Shown here one piece after another: positions 14,609 to 22,311 of a stretch of DNA of 27,073 bases. The DNA is from Oribacterium parvum (GTDB lineage Bacteria; Bacillota; Clostridia; Lachnospirales; Lachnospiraceae), in contig CALIEL010000247.1 of the NCBI GenBank assembly GCA_938022235.1, positions 1 to 27,073 of the forward strand, written 5' to 3'. Position 1 is the stretch's first letter. Every line of letters begins with the position of its first letter. The translations under genes and the position numbers were made by a program. The notes beneath the pieces were generated by a model that saw nothing but the letters and a program-made list of their open reading frames with translations, searched no databases and was not told the origin of the DNA.

Positions 14609-16291
14609 TTATAACTTGAACTTTGCCAAAAGCTCTTCCATGTTTTGTACCTGATCGAAAAGCTTTGCGCTGCTGGCGGCGGACTCTTCCGCAGTGGCGG
14701 AGTTATGCTGTACCACAGCGGATACCTGCTCCAAGCCCTGGGCAATTTCTTCCACGGATTTGGACTGGCTCTGAGAAAGGCTTGCAATTTCCGTAATCTT
14801 TTCATGCATTTCCTGAGAACGCTTCACAATCTGTGCCAAGGACTTTGTGGCTTCCTCAGTCATTTGAGAACCGATCTCGATGGAGCGGACGGTGTTTTCA
14901 ATGAGGGCGGTGGTGTTCTTTGCCGCCTCTGCGGATTTTCCGGCAAGATTTCTAACTTCATCCGCAACCACGGCGAAGCCACGGCCGAATTCTCCGGCTC
15001 TTGCCGCCTCAACGGCTGCATTTAAGGCTAAGACATTGGTCTGGAAAGCAATGTCGTCAATAGTATGAATAATGTTGCTGATTTCCTGAGCGGTATGGTT
15101 CATTTCGCTCATGGAGTCATTTAAGGCATTCATTTGTGTACTGCTGGACTCCAGCTCCGTCTCTGTGGTTTTGGAAAGGAGAGCGGCATTTTCCGCATTG
15201 TCTGCATTGTTTCGTACCTGATCGGATACGGCCTGAATGGTAGCGGAAAGCTCTTCCAAGGAGCTGGCCTGTTCAGCGGCTCCTTGAGAAAGCACATCGC
15301 TGCCATGGGAAACTTCCTTGGCGGAGGCATTGACCTCTTTAGAGGCATTTTCAATTTCCAATAAGGTGCCCTTCAGCATGGACTGGATAGTCTTTAAGGA
15401 TTCACAGATAGCGGAATAGTCTCCCTTGTACATCTTCGGGCATGCGGCTTCATCCTGGAAATTTCCGGCAGCCATATTGCCTAAACGGCTTACGATATCC
15501 GCAATAACGGACTTTAAGTGGGCATTCATATCCTTAATGGCTTTTACGGTGCTTCCCACCTCGGTTTCATCTACGGGAAGAGCCAAATGGGTATTCATCA
15601 GCTCACCCTGAGAAAGTCCCAGCATACAATTTTTGATAGCAAGGAGAGGCTTCATCAGCTCTGTCCGAACGAAGAATACGGTTATGAGTACGAAAATAAT
15701 GGTGGGAATCAGGAGGAAAAGGCTGAGAAATTGGGTCAGGGCAGCCATTTGTTCTGCAGCATGACTCTCTCCCTGGGTTCTTTCCGCTACCTCATCATAA
15801 AGAGTGTCATAGTCATCGGAAACCGCCTGCTCCTTCTCCTGATAGTCCTGACTGTAGAGTAAGTCCAAGGCTCCCTTAAGATCTCCCTGTTCCACCATGG
15901 TAAAGGACTGAGCCTCTAAACCGGCAAGATAGGTAGAGGCATCGGACATTCCCTTTAAGGCGGCCTCTTCGGACTCGCTTAAACCGTATTTATGCATGAC
16001 CTCCACGGCATTTTCCCGGTTTTTATCCACGGTCAGTTCCTTGTTGTAGGCATCCAAATAAGCCTTATCGCCTGTTGCGGCATAGGCTCTGGAGGTTTTA
16101 CTCAGGGTAACACTACCATCGGAATAGTCTCCGGCAGCCACGGTTAATTCAAACTGCTCCTTTATAAGCTCTGTAGCTTTTTTGCTTTGCACCTTATTTA
16201 CTACACCGGCAAATGCGGTAAGGAGCAAAAGCAGAATACTCCCAATCGAAAAAAAGGCTAATTTAGTGGACTGGTTCCATCTCTTTTTCAT
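14609..16291 (-). CDS. Methyl-accepting chemotaxis protein
   Basis: The 560-residue protein has membrane segment 1 at about 8-31, an extracytoplasmic helical sensor of about 155 residues (four-helix-bundle type), membrane segment 2 at about 188-209, a HAMP region around 210-265 (MKPLLAIKNCMLGLSQGE) and a signalling domain over the last 250 residues. The kinase-contact hairpin tip reads AFQTNVLALNAAVEAARAGE, then FGRGFAVVADEVRNLA, the strongest family signature. The receptor feeds CheA/CheW to steer flagellar rotation. No carboxy-terminal CheR/CheB-binding pentapeptide is seen. A sigma-D-like promoter lies 116 bases upstream, and AGGAGG precedes the start. The ligand cannot be read from sequence. 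Confidence 0.95.
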   Translation of the reverse strand: MKKRWNQSTKLAFFSIGSILLLLLTAFAGVVNKVQSKKATELIKEQFELTVAAGDYSDGSVTLSKTSRAYAATGDKAYLDAYNKELTVDKNRENAVEVMHKYGLSESEEAALKGMSDASTYLAGLEAQSFTMVEQGDLKGALDLLYSQDYQEKEQAVSDDYDTLYDEVAERTQGESHAAEQMAALTQFLSLFLLIPTIIFVLITVFFVRTELMKPLLAIKNCMLGLSQGELMNTHLALPVDETEVGSTVKAIKDMNAHLKSVIADIVSRLGNMAAGNFQDEAACPKMYKGDYSAICESLKTIQSMLKGTLLEIENASKEVNASAKEVSHGSDVLSQGAAEQASSLEELSATIQAVSDQVRNNADNAENAALLSKTTETELESSSTQMNALNDSMSEMNHTAQEISNIIHTIDDIAFQTNVLALNAAVEAARAGEFGRGFAVVADEVRNLAGKSAEAAKNTTALIENTVRSIEIGSQMTEEATKSLAQIVKRSQEMHEKITEIASLSQSQSKSVEEIAQGLEQVSAVVQHNSATAEESAASSAKLFDQVQNMEELLAKFKL

Positions 16292-16406
16292 AATCCCCTC
16301 CTAGGATGAGTCCAATATCTTGGTCTTCATTGTTTTTGCATACTATTCTGCATACTAACAGTTTAAGATAATGGTATTTTGCTTACGGTTCTATGTAAGT
16401 ATTAGA

Positions 16407-16433
16407 TTATCGGCAAGATACAAAATTAATTAA
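16407..16433 (-). promoter_or_regulatory. Sigma-D (sigma-28)-like promoter for the chemotaxis receptor
   Basis: Minus strand: TTAA (16433-16430), 15 bases, GCCGATAA (16414-16407). The known motility sigma consensus is TAAA, 15 bases, GCCGATAT; the -10 box matches at seven of eight positions. Confidence 0.6.
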
Positions 16434-16534
16434 GCTCTAAACTAAGACAAAGAGTAAATAAGAACAAATATTATTTTTTAGAACTTTGTTTAAAATATAC
16501 AAATAGATGAAAAGGGAAAGAGTCTTTCCGTCTA

Positions 16535-16563
16535 TAGAAAAGCCCTTAGGAATGGGGTATACT
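16535..16563 (+). promoter_or_regulatory. Candidate promoter of the C69 dipeptidase
   Basis: TAGAAA (16535-16540), 17 bases, TATACT (16558-16563). The -10 box is good, the -35 box moderate. The rest of the 16292-16653 gap is AT-rich, with only this site and the sigma-D-like site for the opposite gene. Confidence 0.45.
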
Positions 16564-16653
16564 AAAAAACAGAACAAATAGAGGTTAAAGGCAGAAAGCA
16601 AATGTCACAAACCCTCAGCAGAACAAAAGGATAAGACATAAAGGAGGCAGAAG

Positions 16654-18165
16654 ATGGCTTGTACAACGATTTTGGTAGGAAGAGAGGCATCCTACGACGG
16701 GTCCACTATGATTGCAAGAAATGAGGATTCCGGCTCAGGATCATTTTCCCCTAAGAAGTTTATAGTGGTGGAACAAAAGGACCAGGGCGAGACTTATACC
16801 TCGGTACTGTCCCATGTGACCATTCCCCTTCCCAAGAATCCCCTTCGCTACACCTGCATGCCCAATGCGGTGGCAGGAGAAGGCATCTGGGGTGCAGCAG
16901 GGGTAAACAGTGAAAATGTTTCCATGACCGCAACGGAAACCATTACCAGTAATGAACGAGTGCTCTCCGGAGACCCTCTGGTAGTGTATAAGAAGGCGGA
17001 AGACGGAGAAGAGGAGCAAATCGGCGGAATCGGTGAAGAGGATTTAGTTACTTTGGTGCTTCCTTACATTCACTCCGCTAGAGAGGGTGTGCTTCGTTTA
17101 GGAGAATTACTGGAGCAGTACGGAACCTACGAGATGAACGGCATTGCCTTTTCCGATTCGGAGGAAATCTGGTGGCTGGAAACCATTGGCGGACATCACT
17201 ACATTGCCAGAAGAGTGCCGGACAATGCCTATGTGATGATGCCAAACCAGCTGGGCATCGACTACTTTGACTTTGAAGATGCCTTTGGGCAGCAGGAGGA
17301 ATACATCTGTTCCAAGGATTTAAAGGAATTTATCCAAAAGAATCATTTGGACCTTCGTTTTGAGGATGAAATCGAAAAGACCGGGGGAGACTGGATTAAT
17401 CCAAGGGAGTGCTTCGGCTCCCATTCCGATGCGGACCATGTGTATAACACTCCAAGAGCCTGGTATATGGCAAGATATTTTAACCGAAATACCTTCCGTT
17501 TCGAAGGGGAAAATGCGGAGTTTACTCCGGAATCCGATGATATTCCCTGGTGCTTATGCCCGGAATTAAAGATTACGCCGGAGGATGTAAAATATATTCT
17601 TTCCGCACATTTCCAGGGAACTCCATACGATTGTTACGGAAAATACGGGGAGGAAAAGGAAAGAGGAAAGTATCGTCCCATCGGTATCAGCAGAAATAAT
17701 TTCCTTAGCCTTACCCAGATTCGTCCGAATGTGCCCAAGGAATATGCGGTTTTGGAATGGGTTTGCTTCGGCTCCAATACCTTCAATGCTTTCGTGCCCT
17801 TCTACGCCAATATCGATAAGACTCCGGAATACTTTGCCAATACGGAAAAACGGGTAACCACAGAAAGCTTCTACTGGGCAAATCGCATTATCGGGGCTTT
17901 GGCAGATAGCCAATACAGCCACTGCCGCTCCCATATTGAGCGTTACCAGAGCAAGGTGCCCACTAAGGCATATACCATCATGAAGGCCTTTGAAGAAGAG
18001 CTGGAAAAGCACGGAAAGAAGAAAAAAGGAATTTCCTCCCTATTAGAAGAATGCAATGAAAAGATAGCGGACATGGTAAAGAAAGAAACCGAAGATGTAC
18101 TGGATAAAGTACTCTATGAAGTCAGCTGCCAGATGAAGAACGGCTACGGCAGGTCGGATGCTTAA
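16654..18165 (+). CDS. C69-family dipeptidase
   Basis: The 503-residue protein starts MACTTILVGREASYDGSTMI. In this N-terminal-nucleophile family the early cysteine (here Cys3, in a CTT motif) is the catalytic residue, exposed after processing. Also seen: ARNEDSGSG, the GIWGAAGVNSENVSMTATET core, EEIWWLETIGGHHY, and NAYVMMPNQLGI further in. These match PepD/DipA-type dipeptidases, which split a broad range of dipeptides. There is no signal peptide, so action in the cytoplasm is expected. AAGGAGG stands ten bases before the ATG. It is followed 135 bases later by the ABC-F gene, which has its own promoter. Confidence 0.93.
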   Translation: MACTTILVGREASYDGSTMIARNEDSGSGSFSPKKFIVVEQKDQGETYTSVLSHVTIPLPKNPLRYTCMPNAVAGEGIWGAAGVNSENVSMTATETITSNERVLSGDPLVVYKKAEDGEEEQIGGIGEEDLVTLVLPYIHSAREGVLRLGELLEQYGTYEMNGIAFSDSEEIWWLETIGGHHYIARRVPDNAYVMMPNQLGIDYFDFEDAFGQQEEYICSKDLKEFIQKNHLDLRFEDEIEKTGGDWINPRECFGSHSDADHVYNTPRAWYMARYFNRNTFRFEGENAEFTPESDDIPWCLCPELKITPEDVKYILSAHFQGTPYDCYGKYGEEKERGKYRPIGISRNNFLSLTQIRPNVPKEYAVLEWVCFGSNTFNAFVPFYANIDKTPEYFANTEKRVTTESFYWANRIIGALADSQYSHCRSHIERYQSKVPTKAYTIMKAFEEELEKHGKKKKGISSLLEECNEKIADMVKKETEDVLDKVLYEVSCQMKNGYGRSDA

Positions 18166-18210
18166 AAGCCTATTAACAAAGAACTTTTTTGGGGAAAAGC
18201 CCTACTCCCC

Positions 18211-18240
18211 TTGCCAGTTCTTCCGCTTTCCCCTTATAAT
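18211..18240 (+). promoter_or_regulatory. Promoter of the ABC-F gene
   Basis: TTGCCA (18211-18216), 18 bases, TATAAT (18235-18240). A dyad TTCCGA/TCGGAA at 18270-18285 sits in the short leader before the ribosome site GAGAGGGG. Confidence 0.65.
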
Positions 18241-18300
18241 AGGTGGGAAAAAGCCATTTTGTAGAAAAGTTCCGAAATATCGGAAGCAGAGAGGGGAAAA

Positions 18301-19938
18301 ATGATTGCAGCAAGTAATGTAACCTATCGTGTAGGGAAGAAGGCCCTTTTTGAAGAGGTCAATATCAAGTTTACGGAGGGGAACTGTTATGGGGTAATCG
18401 GTGCCAACGGTGCCGGTAAGTCCACCTTGTTAAAGATTTTATCCGGAGCCTTGGAGCCCACTTCCGGTGAAGTCATCATTACCCCGGGACAGCGCTTGTC
18501 CGTATTGGAACAGGATCAGTTTAAATATGATGCTTATCCCGTACTTAGCACTGTAATCATGGGAAATAAGCGTTTGTATGAGGTAATGCAGGAAAAGGAT
18601 GCTCTCTATGCAAAGGCGGATTTTTCCGACGAGGACGGTATCCGTGCAGCGGAGCTGGAGGGAGAATTTGCCCAGATGGACGGCTGGAATGCGGAGTCCG
18701 ATGCGGAGACCATGTTAAACGGCTTAGGAATCGGCCCGGAGCTTCACCACAAGATGATGAACGAGTTAAAGGGTTCCGAGAAGGTGAAGGTACTTTTGGC
18801 TAAGGCGCTTTTCGGAAATCCGGACATTCTGCTTTTGGACGAGCCTACCAACCACTTGGATTTGGGCTCTATCGAATGGCTGGAGGACTTCCTCATTAAC
18901 TTTGAAAATACCGTCATTGTAGTCAGCCATGACCGTTACTTCTTGAATAAGGTTTGTACCAACATTGCGGATATCGACTACGGAAAGATTACGCTCTTTG
19001 CCGGAAACTATGATTTCTGGTTTGAGTCCTCTCAGTTGATTGTCCGTCAGCAGAAGGAAGCCAACCGAAAGAAGGAAGAGAAGATCAAGGAATTGCAGGA
19101 GTTTATCCAGCGTTTCTCGGCAAATGCGTCCAAGTCCAAGCAGGCGACCTCCAGAAAGCGTGCCTTGGAGAAGATTGAGCTGGATGATATTAAGCCATCC
19201 TCCAGACAGTATCCCTATATCCAGTTTAAGCCCAACCGTGAAATCGGAAATGACGTTCTGGAAGTGAACAACCTGACCAAGACCATTAACGGCGTAAAGG
19301 TTTTGGACAATATCAGCTTTATCTTAAATCGTACCGATAAGGTAGCTTTGGTTGGCCCTAACGAGTTGGCAAAGACCGTACTGATGCAGATTCTTGCGGG
19401 GGAAATGGAGCCTGATTCCGGAGACTATAAGTGGGGATTAACCACCAGCCAGTCCTATTTCCCGAAGGACAATACCAAGGAATTTGATTCCGAGGACACC
19501 ATTGTGGAATGGCTTACCCAGTATTCCCCGGACAAGGATACCCAGTTCGTAAGAGGGTATCTAGGAAGAATGCTCTTTAAGGGAGATGACGGTGTAAAGA
19601 AGGTCAACGTCCTTTCCGGAGGAGAGAAGGTTCGTTGTATGCTTTCCAAGATGATGATTTCCGGATCCAATGTCCTGATTTTGGATGAGCCTACAGACCA
19701 CCTGGATATGGAAGCGATTTCCGCCTTAAACGACGGTTTAAAGAACTTCCCCGGCGTTATCATCTTTGCTTCCCGTGACCATCAGGTTGTGGAAACCACT
19801 GCAAACCGTATCATGGAAATCATTGACGGAAAGCTTATTGACAAACTCACCACCTATGATGAGTACCTGGCTTCCGATGAGGAAATCAAGAAGAGATTTA
19901 CCTTTACTCTCTCTGAGGAAGATGCAGGAGATAACTAA
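18301..19938 (+). CDS. ABC-F subfamily ATPase (YkpA/YbiT-like)
   Basis: The 545-residue soluble protein has two fused ATPase domains and no membrane segments. Domain 1: Walker A GANGAGKST at 34-42, signature LKGSEKVKV, Walker B ILLLDEPTNHLD. A charged linker near residues 245-285 (KKEEKIKELQEFIQRF) is the ABC-F arm. Domain 2: Walker A position reads GPNELAKT (352-359) in place of GPNGxGKT, signature LSGGEKVRC, Walker B ILDEPTDHLD. ABC-F proteins act on the ribosome as translation factors, and some protect it from antibiotics. The odd second P-loop is, from memory, shared by relatives in Firmicutes, so it may not be a defect. The long-arm features of known antibiotic-resistance members are not evident. 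Confidence 0.93.
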   Translation: MIAASNVTYRVGKKALFEEVNIKFTEGNCYGVIGANGAGKSTLLKILSGALEPTSGEVIITPGQRLSVLEQDQFKYDAYPVLSTVIMGNKRLYEVMQEKDALYAKADFSDEDGIRAAELEGEFAQMDGWNAESDAETMLNGLGIGPELHHKMMNELKGSEKVKVLLAKALFGNPDILLLDEPTNHLDLGSIEWLEDFLINFENTVIVVSHDRYFLNKVCTNIADIDYGKITLFAGNYDFWFESSQLIVRQQKEANRKKEEKIKELQEFIQRFSANASKSKQATSRKRALEKIELDDIKPSSRQYPYIQFKPNREIGNDVLEVNNLTKTINGVKVLDNISFILNRTDKVALVGPNELAKTVLMQILAGEMEPDSGDYKWGLTTSQSYFPKDNTKEFDSEDTIVEWLTQYSPDKDTQFVRGYLGRMLFKGDDGVKKVNVLSGGEKVRCMLSKMMISGSNVLILDEPTDHLDMEAISALNDGLKNFPGVIIFASRDHQVVETTANRIMEIIDGKLIDKLTTYDEYLASDEEIKKRFTFTLSEEDAGDN

Positions 19939-19970
19939 AACAGGCTTAAAAAGATGTCATAGAAAAGGAG

Positions 19971-20251
19971 CTGTAAAAATCAAGGAAATTTTCTAAGCAA
20001 TATAGGTCTGAACTTGGGGCACGCTCTCGCTAGCTTAATCCCACATATTGAAGGACTGTATTTATTATAAAGATTCGCTCTAATGCAGTAGGTGTCTATA
20101 ATTGGGGCACGCTCCCGCTAACCTCGCCTTCGTAGCAGTACTAACTTCAAGCTTCGCTTTACTCGCTTTCAGTAAGTACTGACGGGCTCAGATTACCCCT
20201 ATTATTATAGACACCTACTGCATTATTCGCTTCACTTATTGATTTTTACAG
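19971..20251. mobile_element. Nested inverted-repeat element (MITE-like or recombination-site-like)
   Basis: The outer arms CTGTAAAAATCAA (19971-19983) and TTGATTTTTACAG (20239-20251) are perfect inverted repeats. Inside lies a second perfect pair of 21 bases (20081-20101 and 20203-20223), and inside that a third imperfect pair (20137-20152 with 20165-20180, 13 of 16) around a 12-base loop. The inner structure of 143 bases could form a large cruciform. It follows the ABC-F stop by 32 bases and precedes the orphan fragment and cupin gene. No transposase is present. The class is uncertain: a MITE or an integron attC-like site are both possible. Confidence 0.6.
20014..20122. repeat. Two 21-base direct repeats within the nested element
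   Basis: TTGGGGCACGCTC followed by (T/C)CGCTA(G/A)C occurs at 20014-20034 and 20102-20122 with 19 of 21 identical. A shorter relative, GGGCACTCGCTAG, ends the orphan reading frame near 20426-20438. The three related ends lie at regular block boundaries, as in cassette arrays or repeated IS-like ends. Confidence 0.6.
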
Positions 20252-20438
20252 TAGTGTATTGTATTATATCTTTGAGCACGATAACCCTATTGATGACGGT
20301 CAAACGATTGCAGGCTTAGAAAATGGAGATATGAATCCAGATATCAAATGGAAGGTTCAATATGAGGATTCCTTAATTCAACCTGTTCGCACTGTTATAG
20401 ATATTAATATGGGTGAATATGCATCGGGCACTCGCTAG
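20211..20438 (+). pseudogene. Orphan coding fragment without a start
   Basis: A frame open from 20211 to the TAG at 20436-20438 encodes a convincing protein-like stretch from about 20265: YYIFEHDNPIDDGQTIAGLE, later DIKWKVQYEDSLIQPVRT and a final INMGEYASGTR. There is no ATG upstream in frame near the beginning of the protein-like part, and the frame passes out of the palindromic element, so only the end of a gene seems to have been kept. I do not recognise the family. Confidence 0.45.
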
Positions 20439-20466
20439 TTGGAAATTGATGAAAGGTGTGAGCATT

Positions 20467-20823
20467 ATGAATGATCAACGTGTTTTTGACATGGAACTTG
20501 TGAAAGTTGAAAGTCTAGAGAACGCTGTTAAGACAGCATTTTATCAAACTGATTCCACAGGTGGTTCAGTATGGGTTATTAAACCTGGTCAAACCTTACC
20601 AAAGCATTACCATCATAACTCTGATGATATATGGGTTATATTGCAAGGCAAGGGGGTATTTTATCCAACGCCTGATACGGAGGTGCCTTTTACAAAGGGG
20701 CAAGTTATAGTATCTAAAAAGGGTGAATGTCATGGCGCAAAAAATACTGGAACAGAAGATGTTATCTTTGTGAGTATCGTTGCTCCTGTACCTGCTGATT
20801 ATGACCCTGTTAGTACTAATTAA
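20467..20823 (+). CDS. Small single-domain cupin protein
   Basis: The protein from the ATG at 20467 is 118 residues; an in-frame ATG six codons upstream is also possible. Cupin motif 1 is KHYHHNSDDIWVILQGKG (the usual metal-binding Glu is replaced by Asp), and motif 2 is seen in KKGECHGAKNTG. It should form a six-stranded barrel binding a metal or a small ligand; the substrate is unknown. The gene has lower G+C and more mixed third positions than either flank and is bracketed by the palindromic element and a terminator, so it looks like cargo of a transferred unit. Confidence 0.8.
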   Translation: MNDQRVFDMELVKVESLENAVKTAFYQTDSTGGSVWVIKPGQTLPKHYHHNSDDIWVILQGKGVFYPTPDTEVPFTKGQVIVSKKGECHGAKNTGTEDVIFVSIVAPVPADYDPVSTN

Positions 20824-20827
20824 TATG

Positions 20828-20896
20828 AAAGCACTTTATAGTATTTTGTTATCTTGTAATAGAGATAGAGTTATACCATAAAGTGCTTTTTATTTT
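20828..20896 (+). terminator. Terminator of the cupin gene
   Basis: AAAGCACTTTAT (20828-20839) pairs perfectly with ATAAAGTGCTTT (20878-20889), followed by TTTATTTT. The loop is long (38 bases). Confidence 0.6.
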
Positions 20897-20994
20897 ATAC
20901 AGTCATTCTTTGTGAATATACCTTTTCTATTTTAGATGCTATGATTTTGATTTTGCTATTCTTATTTGTTATTTCTATATTCTATACAATTCCA

Positions 20995-21023
20995 TTGACA
21001 GGGGACTTTTGTTTTCTTAAGAT
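20995..21023 (+). promoter_or_regulatory. Candidate promoter of the fused transporter gene
   Basis: TTGACA (20995-21000), 17 bases, TAAGAT (21018-21023). AGAAAGGAA lies seven bases before the ATG at 21064. The 20900-20990 stretch is AT-rich and holds nothing I can name. Confidence 0.55.
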
Positions 21024-21063
21024 AGTATAGTATGTAATATCTTAGTTAGTAGAAAGGAATTGT

Positions 21064-22125
21064 ATGAACTCATCTGTAACGGAGTCTCGAAGTGAGGCTA
21101 TTGATGTTAAGGATTTCAAGCGGCGACGCATGCTGCACGTAATCCTGCCACTATTTATTGTTTCTATTATTGCAATTTTCGATAAAAATATTATAGCTTC
21201 CGTTATTATCATTCTCTTAACCGTTTTGAATTTATTAGGCGTCGATACGTCAAAACGCTTAAATGATTTGATTACGGTTTCCAAATTGGTGCCTCTTTTT
21301 GCCTTTATTTGTGTCGGCATTTTCTTTGTAAACGGCAGCAATTTTACGCCTGTCTTTTTAAATGATGAATACACGCCCGGCTCTTTTGCTCAGGCAGCCG
21401 TGCTACTCTTCTTCGCTTATACGGGATTTGAAGCCATTGCCGTAGCAGCTGAAGACATGGACAACCCGAAAAAAAACTTGCCTAGGGCTATTATTACGGT
21501 CATGGTCAGTGTTACCGTGCTGTATCTATTGATTTTAGGCGTATGTATCGGCGCTATGGGGCCTGAACTGGCTTCGTCGCAAGCCCCGGTGCAGGATGCT
21601 TTTTATAAAGCTATCGGTCCTGTAGGTATGTACTTCGTTCTGGCCGGCACTCTTTTGTCTATGGGCGGTATTAATTTTGCACAGGCTTTTATGGCGCCGC
21701 GTATTGCTACGGCCTTATCTGAAGACGGTATGTTGCCGGCCGTATTGTCAAAAAGGGATAAGAAGAATATTCCCTATGTGGCGGCTATTACGACAGCCGT
21801 GCTCAGTTTACTCTTGGCTTGGAGCGGCAGCTTTACCATGCTGGCAGCTATCAGTGCCGTATCACGGTTTACACAATATTTACCGACTTGTATTGCCGTT
21901 ATCGTATTCAGGAAAAAGTGGGCCCACAAAGAACGACCCTATAAAATACCCTTCGGCATAACCATTCCCCTTATTGCCGTCGTCGTTTCTTTGTGGATGC
22001 TGTTCCAGGCAACAGCGGCCCAATTGACCTGGGGACTTGGCGGATGTATTGTAATTTTGCCGTTTTATGTAATGTATTTGCGTAAGAAGAAGGCAGGACT
22101 TATTAAGGAATCGGAAGAACTGTAA
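21064..22125 (+). CDS. APC-type amino-acid permease with an MFS-like amino end (gene fusion, first segments lost)
   Basis: The 353-residue protein is short for the APC superfamily (usually 430-500 residues, 12 segments). From about residue 43 it matches the family from membrane segment 4 onward: LLGVDTSKRLNDLITVSKLV, then YTGFEAIAVAAEDMDNPKKN, the GGINFAQAFMAPRIATALSE loop, and the closing VFRKKWAHKERPYKIPFG. The usual beginning with the Gly-Ser-Gly-Ile substrate motif of segment 1 is absent. Residues 1-40 (RRRMLHVILPLFIVSIIA, then IFDK) resemble the start of an MFS transporter of the anion:cation symporter type, where A-Y-I-D-R/K would follow. The gene is thus a join of two transporter genes and is unlikely to transport. 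Codon use matches the genes to its right. Confidence 0.75.
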   Translation: MNSSVTESRSEAIDVKDFKRRRMLHVILPLFIVSIIAIFDKNIIASVIIILLTVLNLLGVDTSKRLNDLITVSKLVPLFAFICVGIFFVNGSNFTPVFLNDEYTPGSFAQAAVLLFFAYTGFEAIAVAAEDMDNPKKNLPRAIITVMVSVTVLYLLILGVCIGAMGPELASSQAPVQDAFYKAIGPVGMYFVLAGTLLSMGGINFAQAFMAPRIATALSEDGMLPAVLSKRDKKNIPYVAAITTAVLSLLLAWSGSFTMLAAISAVSRFTQYLPTCIAVIVFRKKWAHKERPYKIPFGITIPLIAVVVSLWMLFQATAAQLTWGLGGCIVILPFYVMYLRKKKAGLIKESEEL

Positions 22126-22157
22126 TCATACAGATACATCCGAATTAAAAAATCATG

Positions 22158-22198
22158 AAAAAAGCGATGTCTTAAAAAAAGTAAGACATCGCTTTTTT
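22158..22198 (+). terminator. Strong terminator after the permease
   Basis: A 17-bp perfect stem (22158-22174 with 22182-22198) carrying GCGATGTCTTA and TAAGACATCGC, flanked by A and T runs, so it could work in both directions. Confidence 0.85.
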
Positions 22199-22249
22199 TC
22201 GCGTAAATAAGGGCTTTGCAAAGTTATACCCAATGAAAAAGAATAGGCT

Positions 22250-22283
22250 TTGTATTGCCAAAAAACTTAACTTTGGCATACAA
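22250..22283 (+). promoter_or_regulatory. Near-perfect palindrome just upstream of the isomerase gene
   Basis: TTGTATTGCCAAA (22250-22262) and TTTGGCATACAA (22272-22283) are inverted copies with one missing base. It ends 28 bases before the start codon and could be an operator or a leader hairpin. Confidence 0.5.
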
Positions 22284-22311
22284 TAAGAATACTGAGGAGA
22301 GGAGTTCTTAC

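Noticed and set aside
14171..14614. 147-codon plus-strand frame across the M3 start
   Set aside because: It overlaps the real M3 gene and continues through the promoter, hairpin and terminator, with low-complexity translation.
18181..18225. Terminator after the C69 dipeptidase
   Set aside because: A short GGGGA/TCCCC stem exists, but it overlaps the ABC-F promoter and has no T run after it.
20081..20223. Firm call of an integron attC site
   Set aside because: The fold looks suitable, but the GTTRRRY core could not be placed exactly and no integrase is in the window, so it is kept only as a hypothesis.
22255..22311. Upstream ATG for glucose-6-phosphate isomerase
   Set aside because: It lies inside the palindrome and lacks a ribosome site; the ATG at 22312 has a strong one and fits the family start.
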